From positions 98,188,932 through 98,252,931 of the forward strand of contig CM036168.1 of NCBI GenBank assembly GCA_020631735.1: 64,000 nt of DNA, given 5' to 3'. Under the pieces are notes generated by a model. The model made no database searches. It was not told where the DNA came from and saw only the letters and a program-made list of their open reading frames with translations. Below are positions 44,602-55,179 of this stretch, in pieces. The translations under genes were made by a program, and so were the position numbers. This DNA comes from Saccharum officinarum (lineage: Eukaryota; Streptophyta; Magnoliopsida; Poales; Poaceae). The first letter of the stretch is position 1. Each line of letters opens with the position of its first letter.

Positions 44602-47600
44602 TGTAACACCCCGGGTGTTATAGTGCTAATTAATCTGTCATGTCATCATAATGCATTGCAAAGCATCCCTGTTAGGTTAACTTTGTTATGCATCAACTAA
44701 AACAAGTTTACTTATCAAGGTTGAATGTGTTTCTCAGTGGTGTGCTCCGAACCCGAAAACCCTAATTTTTAATACCACCGCAAATGCTTAGTCCATGCCC
44801 TGCGTAATTTGAGGTGTGCGACTGTGTTGCACACTAGTGTCAAGTATAGGGTATGAGCTCAAGTACAACCTCTAAAATGAAACTCCAAATTTGAGTTTGA
44901 ATTGGAGTCCCAAAACTTGTCACGAGTTTTCCGATTCGAATTCGAATTCAAAATTGAGGAAAAATGTAAAAGAATTTTAAAAGCTAATTGGTCAACCAAG
45001 AGTGGCATTTGGTCAACCATGTCATGTTGGTCCAAATGATGCCCTTGGGTGAGGTTTTGATCGCTAAGTAATCACAAATCAAAGTAGCAACAAATTCCAA
45101 TTTAAAATTCCTCCGAAAACCCTAAATTTCAAAACCCTGTTTTACCCCTTTTGAAATAATTCAAAATCTAAGCAAAATTTGGGAAAAAGTTTAAAACCAA
45201 GTTTGTAGAACTTTTCAAGGGCTACAACTTTGGTGTTTTGAGTTTTCAAAGTTTTAGTGTAAAATGTGGAGCAATTTTGAAAATAAACAAATTTCAGATT
45301 TAACTTATTTTTGTCCCCAATCTAAGATTTCAAAATGGAGGCAGAATTTGAAAAAGTTTTAAACAGCAAAGTTGTAGGTATGGTCAAGATATACAACTTT
45401 GATGTTTGGAGATTTTGAAGTTTCAATATAAAATCAAAAGTAATTTCTAAATTACCAAATCTGAAAAATGTGTCTCCTTTTGAATTTAAACTCAAATTTC
45501 AAAATCTAGTGAGAATTTGAAACAATGTTCAATACAAAACTTGTAGAGCTTGAAATTATGAAGATTTCATACATTGGAAGTTTTTCAAGTTATTACATGA
45601 ATTTGAAAGTAATTTGAAAAACCAGTTTAAATTTCAGAGTTTGGGGGGAGCTACAGTGCAACGCCAATCACCGACGGCCACCGGCTGGTATGGGCGCCGG
45701 CGAGACGCCGGACGGCTTCGGCCAGCTTCCAGGCGCGCCCAGAATCGCCAGCGCGACGATGTAGCAGTGCCGCTCTGTAGTCGCGACCGCCTGCTATAAA
45801 TACCGAACGTTCACCGTGACCTTGTTCGTTTTCGCCACCGCCGCCACCGCAGCTCCGCCGCTCGCCGCTGCCGCTACCAAGCCGTCTCTGGCCACGCCAA
45901 CTGAACCACTAGCTCTGCCTCGGCCTTGCGCATCTTGTGGACCACTTGCATTCACTGTTTTCACACCTGAGCTCCCGCACCGCCTGTTCCCGTGCTCAAC
46001 TCCGGCGACTGCCCGCCATCCTCGCCTTCCCGTGGCCAGACCACTCCAGCCGCTCCCCATCGCCACCGAGAGCTTCACTGCAACCGCGGTGAGCCGCTGA
46101 TGCTTCCCGACCCTCCAATTTAGTCTCTACCGCTTTGTAGGCGCCGGCGTGCTGCTCCCGTGACCACCGTGCCGCCATCGCCGTCGCTCGCTAGTCGCTA
46201 GAGCTCGAGCCAGGGTGTTTAGTAGCAAAACGGAGTCGTGGGGTGGTGTAGAAGGTGTTAGTAGAGTCGGTTTGTCGACCGAGGCACCGGTCACCAGCCG
46301 GCCACCGTGGGAGAGCGAGTGAGCGCGCGGGAGAGCGAGAGGGAGACAGAGGTGAGGGATGACAGGCGGGACCGCGCTGTCAGAGAGAGAGGGAGAGGCA
46401 GACGCGCGCGGGCGGAGGCAGGCCGCTGCTGGGCCGCGCGGCTGGGCCGAGCGCGGGTGCGGGCGAAGGCGCGGGCGAGCGGGCCGACCAGCTGGGCCGG
46501 ACCGCGGGAGAAAAAGAAAATCGGCCCGAGTTCGGTTTTTGTTTTTCTTTTTCAAAAATTTTGAATAGTGATACTATTTGTTTATTTCATTAAAAATTGT
46601 GTAGAGTTCCAAAATTTCTAAAAATTTTTGTGTAAGCTTCTCAATGTGCAAACTATCTAGGAAAAATGTTAAACCCTAAATTTGATTACTTTGTGCAGTA
46701 GATTTAATTAGTTCCAATAAAGATTAAATGCAACTTCCATGAATTTTAATAATTAATTTATTAATCCAAAAATGATGAAATTTATTGTGACACTGTTTTA
46801 AGTCATTCTTAATATATAGAAAAAGTTTGAGCTTGTTTAGGTAAAGTTTGATCAACTATTAATTATGCCCTAATTAATTAAATAGTAATTAAATGTTAAA
46901 TCAATAACTTTAAGTGTTGTGTGCTCTTTTGGGATTGAGTGATGACCTTGGGTCATTAACATGTAATGACCCTTGGCACTTTAATTAATTGCTTAAGTTA
47001 TGATTGACTTGTTAACTAGGATTTGTTAATGATAGTTAGTGTCATTAACTTAGGTCTTTAGTAGTTAATAACTTATTTATGTTACTATTTAGTGGTCTTG
47101 TGGTAAGATTACTTGTTATTAGATGCAACCTCTTGGGTAAAAACAAAGTTATGGTTAGTTAACCTTTAAATTAACCTTGTTAGCTTACAACTGTACCGCG
47201 AAGGAAAATTGTACTCAAGTAGATAACTGATGTTTATCCTTTCTTAATGTCTCTTGTATGCTATGCCTTATTCTTCATCATGCGTCATGCATCATGGCAT
47301 GCATTTCATCATATTAAGCATCGCATCATTTTTATTACGTGTAGTGCATACGAGAGTGTTTTGGATCATGTCGATCAAGCTTCGGAGAAGGTAATACACT
47401 CGAGGTGTTGGTGTCAAACTTGACTTCTACGAGAACTAACCACCGCTGCAACAAAGGCAAGCCCCGGTGCATTTAAACCCTACCTTGAATTTTACAAATG
47501 TTTTATTATTTATAATATGGTTTACTACATTAAGTAATTAGGAGTTGAGTGATAACCCAATTGCTGCATTATCATCCTTGATTATTGTGATATCAACCTT

Positions 47601-48836
47601 GATACCTGTTTTACGAAAAATGCGTAGTATGCTTCGCTATGCTTAGAAGTTAAGCTTTTAAATGCAATGTTTATATAGCCATGACGGCATATTGAATGAA
47701 TATTGAAATATGAGAATGAACTTGAAAGATCGGGCGGGTGGTTTGGCCACTGCTAACATGCATTGGGAAAGGAGTCTCAATGTAGTGTTTCTGCCTTGTC
47801 AGTTAAGGTCCGTTTATTGTAAGCCTGTTGTGTTCGAGACTTTGCAACTAGCCTCATGCCTTGGGTAAGCCCAAAATGTTGGTGATTCCATTACGAGAAC
47901 GTCTAACCTCGCACTGGGAGTGGAGAGATGGCGAGAGTAGCGTGTACCCTCGGGGCTAGAATTTGGTCGGGTTCGAGGGGTACTGTACTCTCGGGTGGCG
48001 ATGGACACGTTCTGGTTTTGGGAGATCTAAATGAGGGTTGATATATGCAAGATTCGGTTCTACATATGTCGTGAGGTTAGGGATCCCCAGCTGGGTATAA
48101 TCGGTTCGAATCGTCGTTGCTCCTCGGTTATGGAGACTTGATCACCTGACTTGCATCGTAGTTAAGAACTAGAATTGAAAGAAAGAATGAGAAAGGTTTT
48201 GATGATAATTACTTTGATCTAGATTAGGATCACCTAGAATTGGTTAATGAACCATCAATGGTAAAAGTAAAATATTGAAGGTAAGAACTTACTTTAGTAA
48301 GCTTTTCTGCAAAAGAAAATTTGATTCTGAATACCCGTACCTTGATTCCCTAAAGCTAGCATGCCCTTGGAGTCTTTGTCTTAGTCGGGTAAGTCTTGTT
48401 GAGTACTCTCGTACTCAGGGTTTGTTAACCCCTGTTGCAGGTGCTAACTGGTGCTGCTAATTAGGTCATGTCAGTGGGCTTGACATGATTTGATTGTCCT
48501 CTCCTGACTTAGGTGTTCTACCTAAGTTGTCTTCTGTAGTTCTACTCGACTTCCGCAATACAAGTTAAGTTTGTAAAAAGTTAACTTAATCATGATTTGT
48601 AAATTTATTGTTATTATTCTTCCGCACTCTGATGTAACGTTTTGTACAAATGTTGTAATGTTGTAGTTACTCCTTTGTTGATCCTGGTATGGGTTGTTAA
48701 ATGTAGTTTAATCGGGGTCCTGTGAGGGCACCCGACAGATCTTCTTAGGTTATTTGGTGTGCATGTATCGCTGTCAGAGGTCTTAGGGACAATGATAGGT
48801 GCATGTGGGCCATATAATTTAGGAGGTTCTGATACA
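44602..48836 (+). mobile_element. Nested 4,235-bp solo LTR with perfect 5-bp duplication
   Basis: Starts TGTAACACCCCGGGTGTTAT and ends CTGATACA, flanked by GTTTG on both sides (44597-44601, 48837-48841). Removing it restores the continuity of the host LTR, as judged against the copy at 25252-28993. Its start and the CTCGTACTCAGGGTTTGTTAAC region near its 3' part are similar to the host LTR, so it belongs to a related gypsy family. Confidence 0.88.
45795..45802 (+). promoter_or_regulatory. TATA box of the nested LTR
   Basis: TATAAATA inside the nested LTR, before a GC-rich transcribed-looking region; likely the U3/R promoter. Confidence 0.55.
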
Positions 48837-49283
48837 GTTTGTTCCCACTTGTTGCAGATGGACAGATGTATTACGGCTACTGTATCAATAGTCTTTATCC
48901 TGCGATGGGTGATGCTTAGGATCATGGGCATAGTCATTCCTTACGTCTCACCTAATGCTTTTGTTGGAGATGATCATCAGCTGGCACTATACTTGAACTC
49001 CGTGTGAGTGTGTGTGGATTTAAACAACTTGCTTCCGTTACTTTCTATTTGAACTCGGTTTGTAATAACTATGTTTAAACTTCGATGTATCTGTGATGCG
49101 AACTTTTATATAATATGTGATGGTGACCGCTAAACTTATTACGATCTTGGTTGGTATGTGAGTTGGTTTGAAATTCTTCGTGATTTCACGGACTACGGGT
49201 TATACGGGCTTAAGTTTGCTAAATCGTCTGCTCTGGCGGGTGATTTTCTAACTTAATTTCGTATAATTGGTCGATTTGTTACA

Positions 49284-49353
49284 TCACCATCCCTATCAAC
49301 CCTAGACATATTCTCATTCAAACAAGACTTTTCTATATCACGCTCTCCACCCA
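49284..49353 (-). pseudogene. 5' exon start of the split transposon-derived gene
   Basis: On the minus strand a TCTAATTAG acceptor at about 49354 is followed by an ATG frame (MGGERDIEKS ... MSRVDRDG) that runs straight into the LTR boundary. The frame on the far side (41020 downward) contains an ENVALESSDALLNASADK-like stretch, but a stop intervenes near the join. Confidence 0.5.
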
Positions 49354-49647
49354 TCTAATTAGAAAAAATAGAAAAAAAATGAACAGGATTAGAACCAACG
49401 CAAATACAAACACTGGCAAATGGCCAAAAGAGAAGTGACATCCCCACTTACTATAATAAGTGCATGATAAACGACTACATAATCTTCGAAAAAAGTAAGC
49501 GCTTTAGCAGAGCAAATGCTTACAGTAGCGCCACGTGTAGGCGTCGCGAATGGCAAGACGGAAATCAAACGTCGCTAGTTCTCCACTACGCCAAGGGCCA
49601 ACCACGGCGACCTAGCAATGGGACGACAAAATGGGCAAAGAGCAAAA
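49354..49647. other. Non-coding spacer before the gap
   Basis: Probably the upstream intron or leader of the split gene. No domain seen. Confidence 0.3.
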
Positions 49648-49747
49648 NNNNNNNNNNNNNNNNNNNNNNNNNNNNNNNNNNNNNNNNNNNNNNNNNNNNN
49701 NNNNNNNNNNNNNNNNNNNNNNNNNNNNNNNNNNNNNNNNNNNNNNN
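49648..49747. other. Assembly gap (100 N)
   Basis: Exactly 100 N. Frames crossing it are artefacts. Confidence 0.98.
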
Positions 49748-49973
49748 AAGGCAGTAACTACGACAAAACACGGTTGTAAACCAATAAAAGCGGGCGCCTC
49801 GAAATCGGGAGCGGTACCCACAAAAAATAATGTCAACAACTGAACACACTCGGACGAAATCGAGCAAGCGGGACGAAGCCGTACATCAAAAGGAAAAAAA
49901 ACAGTTAAAAACAACACCTCCATATACAGAACAAACACAACCAAAATAAATATAAATCATTATAATTACTAAC

Positions 49974-50225
49974 CACCTTGAAACGCGACTGGTTGAGGTG
50001 CGGTGCGGTGCGGAGGTGGTCATCATGTCGTTGCTGGAGCGTGCGCGCTGGACTAGAGACTGGACTCAATTCGGACAGGTTCTGCGCTGCTTTTGGCGTT
50101 CGCTGTGGCACTGAAACTCCCGTATCACCTTTGCCCTGAACGGATGGACCTGTGGCGGGGGTAGACTGAGGTGCGAGACAAGTGCAGTACAGCAGTACTG
50201 ATGCGAGGGCCGAGAGGACTTCCAT
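49974..50225 (-). CDS. Orphan first exon with a signal-peptide-like start (hypothetical)
   Basis: ATG at 50225, 84 codons, ending in phase at a GTTAGT donor (49968-49973). Residues 1-24 look like a secretory signal (MEVLSALASVLLYCTCLAP); the rest is polar, Ser/Pro/Gln-rich. No domain recognised. The downstream exons would lie toward the N gap and the split gene, so it may be the true 5' exon of that gene, or a captured fragment. An in-frame MLSS extension exists but starts without ATG. Confidence 0.35.
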
Positions 50226-50258
50226 TCTCTTCTTAGAGCAGTGGAAACTGGAAAGCAA

Positions 50259-50890
50259 GGACGTAGCATTATCTTTCTTAGAGGCAGTACAAACCAGTTA
50301 TTACTACTTCATCCCTCTTAGAAAAAAATGCGTATTTCAAAACTATCCATTCTTTCATCAATTATTTTTATCCAATGTATTATTAGATTAATTATGATAT
50401 GTATTTTACAGTAACCAATTTAGAGATAAAAAATTGATAATATTCTTTATAAATTTATATTTAAAATTAAAATTAATGGACTCGAAATTCAAAATATACA
50501 CTTATATGAAGGGAGTAGTACTACATACTACTAGCTATAAATCGAATGAACGTCAGTACGGAGTACACGAGCAGTACAGTGACTTTTGCCATCGGATGTC
50601 ACGGCCTGTACTTTCAGGAGCGGCTAACCACCCACAGAGGGACAGGGTGAGAGTACTGAGCATGCTCCTAAAGTCGTACCCGGTAGCTCAGCCGTTCAGC
50701 ATCCATCGACGTCTCAGGGCATCTTTTTTCTAAAAATATTTTTTTATCTATATATTGAAATATATAATGTCAAGATACACAGTTGAAACTATATATATAT
50801 CTAAAAATTAAAATGACTTATAATTCATAATGGAGAAATCATATTAGAGAACTTTTACTAGATCTCTTATCTCACATCTCTTATAAATTA
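50259..50890. other. Intergenic, no gene seen
   Basis: AT-rich. A frame of 99 codons (50434-50733) has no recognised feature. Confidence 0.3.
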
Positions 50891-50892
50891 AT

Positions 50893-51148
50893 CTCTCCGT
50901 CCCAAAATAAGTGTTGCTATGGCATTCATGGCGGTCAAACTTTCTCAAATTTAACTAGATTCGTAGAAAATATTAGCAAAATTTGTGTGTCCAAATAAGT
51001 TTATTATGAAAATAGATCCAACGATCTATTTAATGATACTAATTATATACTATAAATATCAATATTTTCTTACATATGTTTGGTCAAAGTCAAAAGCACT
51101 TGACTCTTCGGAAAGCGAGAACAACACTTATTTTTTGGATGGAGGAAG
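50893..51148. mobile_element. Stowaway-like MITE, about 256 bp
   Basis: Left end CTCTCCGTCCCAAAATAAG and right end CTTATTTTTTGGATGGAGGAAG before TA (51149-51150). The left TA flank is displaced by two bases. Confidence 0.8.
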
Positions 51149-51507
51149 TATTTTATAAGAGTATTTTAAAATTAGTTTAGAATATATAAGAGAACATTGC
51201 TATCGCAGATTACCTTAAGCTTATCTACTAAATTTCTTTAGGGCTGAGGGATACTTTACTTAGAAGAAAGAGTGCATCTTTTGAGAGATCTCTTAAAGAA
51301 AGTATAAAGATGAGATACGATTTGGGGGATCTGCTACAACACTTTCATGTCTTGAATATTTCTTTTTATATATAAAAGATTCGATAGGATATTTGATGAA
51401 GATGCTCTTAACCCTCTACGTTGGGACTTTTTATTAGCCTCAAGATAAAAAGGTCTATTCCACATAGACACCAATGGTTTCTCAACAGAGACAACACAAT
51501 TTTTTTG
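51149..51507. other. Intergenic, no gene seen
   Basis: AT-rich, no supported gene. Confidence 0.3.
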
Positions 51508-51588
51508 GCTTATGCTGATCCTAATGCTGATTTGTTGTGAGAGAAAACACTGTTTATTGGCTAAAAAATAATTCAAGCGAACAAGGCG
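51508..51588. mobile_element. MITE fragment, second copy of the 14064-14183 family
   Basis: Shares GGCTTATGCTGATCC/GCTGATTTGTTGTGAGAG and ends AAGCGAACAAGGC; the left terminal repeat is missing. Confidence 0.6.
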
Positions 51589-52148
51589 TTCATCTTCCTT
51601 CGGTCACTTTGACACTGTAGAAGAAAAAAAATACTATCATTCTGCAAGCCACCGTTCTCTCTAGATAGCGTCTGAGCCTATATATGTTCTAATGAGTAAT
51701 AATGAGACCACCAGCTGACTCAAGCACGCCCTTATGCCGGACAAGAAGCATTTTTTTGATATAATAACATCCATGAAAAACATCAGAACGGGAGTAAGAA
51801 AACAATGTCTGCTCGATCAGCATGCTAGTTCCTTCATTTCCTTTCTGATTTCTTAGCTTTTCATTCATGGCTGCATGTTCTATAGGACGCGAGTGCAACC
51901 ACACGACCGCACGTCGAAAGACATTTTATGTCGGCATAATAGCAACCAACATTTGCAGATAAATCCCGACATCGAGTTTCACAGCCCTGTTAACTATCTA
52001 GCCCATGTACACTAAGAATGTTATGGGCCTGAAACTGATGCACGCCCGTCCGGCTCAGTGGCTAAGCCCGGCCCGCACTGGGGTCAATGACTCAGTTAAC
52101 CTAGGGTACGCGCCCTGCGGCTTCCCCGCGCCGCCGCCGCCGGCCGCT
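51589..52148. other. Intergenic, no gene seen
   Basis: A 71-codon minus-strand frame (51689-51904) has no recognised domain. Confidence 0.3.
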
Positions 52149-52522
52149 CTATTAAACCCCCGATTTGCTCCGAAAACCTCCCGAATCCTAGCTGCATACG
52201 AGCCTAACCTTCATCTTCATGGTGCGATGCATTCGTTCTGGCGTTTCTTCGGTGCCGTCGTCCGTGCTCCGAACTAGCTACCTGCTGTTGGTGATTGCGG
52301 TTTCTGAATCTGAATTGTCGGGATGGGTCGATGCGTTGTTCCGTTTTTGCTGTAAATTTGCCTTGCGCTTGCGGCGTGCACTGATTCTGTTTTTTGACGG
52401 CAACTTTATCGAGAGGGGCCAGAGATTTGTGAATTGGTATCCTTCTTTTTGCGGTTGCCCACATTAAAACCGGCTAAAGTTGCAGCAGAGGCAGGATCTG
52501 TTTTCTTGTTCCGGTCCTGTTC
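52149..52522 (+). other. Probable promoter and 5' exon of a host gene cut off by the copia insertion
   Basis: A GC-rich core with a TATA-like CTATTAAACC at about 52149 is followed by leader-like CCTAGC sequence and a short ATG frame (52219-52464) without recognised domain. The sequence runs to the copia LTR at 52523. The rest of the gene, if real, lies beyond the far side of the element, outside this window. Confidence 0.35.
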
Positions 52523-55116
52523 TACGAACACAAGGTTGACAAGTACCTTGTGTGTTTGTTTTGTGATGAGTGATTGTCAATATGATGCACGAAGTAGGTT
52601 GAGTGGTGACTAACCTTACCTTGACGAAAGCCTTGTGTGCGACATGTCTCTTGGCTTGTGTTGTGCAGGTGTGGAGCACGGAGACGGTAGCCGACGGCGA
52701 GGTGAAGGTCAAGGAGGACATGCCGTGCCGATGGACCTGAGGGGTGAAGGACGGACGTGAGGCTGGGACCGAGGGACCCGGAGGTTGGGTGGCTAGCCGC
52801 GCTGGCTGACACTTGTGACATCGACAAGCGCGAGAAGACATGAGAGTGACCGTGTTGACCGTGGAGGTGACACGCGTCGGATGGCGGGGGACGCGTATGG
52901 AGTACGCTACTCGCGGAGCGGTTCGATGGTTTGGGCCTCAAAACCATCGGAGGCGGGTTTACGGGTTTGGGCCTCAAAACCCGGGCGGAGGTTCCGAGGT
53001 GGAACGGACGGCACGTGGCGGCATCGGGGAGTTCGCGTCGAGGCGAAGCTACCAGTGAGGAGGCGCGGTGGCCGTCGGATCAACATGGAGACCGAGTTGG
53101 ACCTCTACGCCCTTGGGCTTGATGGTTTACCTCTTATGTATCCAGGGGCAATTAGGGGAATGTGTAATATCCCTGATAAATAGGGGATGGCAGCCCCAAG
53201 CCATCTTCACCTCTCTCCCAGTCTTTCATTCCCCTTTCTACCTAGGGTTTTACTTTCTAGTTCATGAGAGAGGTCTAAAAATCTGAAAATTCGTGATTGT
53301 ATACTTCTTGTGATTTGGAGTGGGAATGGAGGCCCAAATCCTCCTCTTGTCCTCTGGGGTTTCTATTTGAAGCTGTGATTTTCGTTCTCATTTTGTTCCC
53401 TTTTTCGTTCTTAGCCACGATTTGATTTTCCCGGAGTTTGGATCAATCTCAGGTGATGATTTCTTGGGGATAGGTTCGTGGCAAGGTGAATTTCATCTAG
53501 GCAAAATTTGAGCTCAAATCCTTTTGTTTTGATGGAGATCCGGTCGATTTTTGGTTGAAGACGGCCTGCTGTTCGTGTTGTCTGTTCGTCGCCCTCTCTG
53601 TGTCTGTTCGTGTGCCAGGGTGTTGGTCTCCTATGTTCTGGCTAGAGCAAATCAACACTTCACCGTGCTTGCCCTTGGTGGGCTGCTCGCCGAGCTTGAG
53701 TTCAGCACCAAGCTGGGAATCGAGTTGGGCTTCAGAAGCCGAGCCCTCCAGGTGCTCGTTCTTCTCTGTTCTTGTGTCAGGCAGCTGTTCGTGCGGCTTT
53801 GTTCGTCGTTCGTCTACTCCCAGCTCTTAGTCCCTGGTGTCCTGTTGCTTCGGAGTGCAGCACCTCCATCTGCTCTTCGCCCAGGAGTTGCTCGCACAGC
53901 AGCAGGCATGCAAATCAGCTCCTGTGCACCTTCGGTCATAAGTCAGGCAGCAGGGCATTCATTCAATGCAGTTTGTGCTTGATCTATGCTTGTTTTTGGT
54001 TGGTTGAGAGCTTTGTTCTTGCTACGTGGTTACTCCAAGCACTTGCGTGTGGTGCTCAGCTGCAAGAGAATTTTATCCAAAAGCACAGCTCGCATAGGCA
54101 GCTGATGCTACTTCTAATTGGCTAGCCCAGTTTGTTCCCTGCAGTGCCGAGTAATTTCTGTAGCTCTCTCTGTCTGCTTTTCTACACGGTGGTGCCCAGG
54201 TCTCACCGGTGCTTGCTTGTCTGAGTATGAATGTTCACCTGTGCTTTCGGTGATTTACCAGTCACACCTTGGGCCCCAGTTGCCCCGTCCGCTCTCGTGC
54301 AGCAGGCAGGTAGCGCTCGGTGTGCTCGGCGGTGTGCATCTCCTCCGACCGAGCCATTGCCTGTGCGTGCGTGCATTCAGGGTTGGACTCCAGAAAGTGC
54401 CGCTCGGTTCATCAGTGCTTGGTTCTTCAGATAGCGGAAGGAGTTCAAGCAAACTTGCATATCGGCATTTAGGAAAGCTGGCCATCGACCAACAGTAGAC
54501 AGCAGCAGGTTTTCGGCAGCGCAGGCGAGCAGCAAAACCGTGAGCTTATTGATATTTGAAATGTCCTTTCATGCAACAGTGTGATAATCATTGATTGTCT
54601 ATTTACTTCTTTTGATTAATTAATCATCTCTTGTACACTGTTGCTTATTTGTATCTAGTACTGGCAGCTAGCGTGTCTGGCCTTTTTAGATCATATTTCT
54701 TTGTGGTATTATCTACATGTTTTCATTCAAGTAGTATGTTGCAAGTTCCTACATTAGTGTTTGCTTACTCATGATTGATAGCAAGTCTAGCTTGTTTATT
54801 AAATTCGGCTATCATGGCACAGTAGCTAGCAGTTTTGCTTTGGAGCTCCAATTATTCTCACATACTTATCTGAGTCTTTGTTAGCCGGTTAATTAGTGAG
54901 AAATTAATTCATGCTTTAGCACTTTGCTTGCACGATGCTTTGATAAATTCCTAATTGTTTCTAGGGTCAACAAATCTCTAGTTGATTTGTGTGACCTTGG
55001 CAATTAGAAGAGAGCCGTGTTGAGTTATAATCGAGATATATACCAAGTTCTTTTAGGCAAAGAATTTTTAGACGGCTCCCATTCACCCCCCTCTGGTCGC
55101 CGTTTCTGGTCCTTCA
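52523..55116 (+). repeat. 5' LTR, 2,594 bp
   Basis: Starts TACGAACACAAGG (the 3' LTR starts TGCGAACACAAGG, so the expected TG has mutated) and ends CCTTCA right before the primer-binding site. A 143-codon frame (53551-53982) recurs unchanged in the 3' LTR, but it is LTR sequence, not a gene. Confidence 0.9.
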
Positions 55117-55118
55117 AT

Positions 55119-55132
55119 TGGTATCGGAGCCG
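55119..55132 (+). other. Primer-binding site
   Basis: TGGTATCGGAGCC two bases after the LTR matches the usual copia site complementary to initiator tRNA-Met, with one change (TCG for TCA). Confidence 0.85.
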
Positions 55133-55179
55133 GTTAAGGATCATTCCACCTTAATCGGTCCGTGATCCACGAAGGCGAC

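Larger units (their letters stand above)
41021..49283 (+). mobile_element. Solo LTR of the chromovirus family, interrupted by a second LTR
   Basis: Starts TGTAACACCCCGGTGTTACG and ends GATTTGTTACA. Its two parts, 41021-44601 and 48842-49283, together about 4.0 kb, correspond along their length to the reverse complement of 25252-28993. No internal domain is attached, so it is a solo LTR. Flanks TTCAC (left) and TCACC (right) share TCAC, an eroded 5-bp duplication. It lies in the decayed gene at 38151-49353. Confidence 0.85.

Noticed and set aside
52040..52090. tRNA A-box-like GGCTCAGTGGCTAAG
   Set aside because: No B box or cloverleaf follows.
53551..53982. 143-codon frame identical to one at 63531-63962
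   Set aside because: Both are the same part of the two copia LTRs; identity reflects LTR pairing, not a gene.
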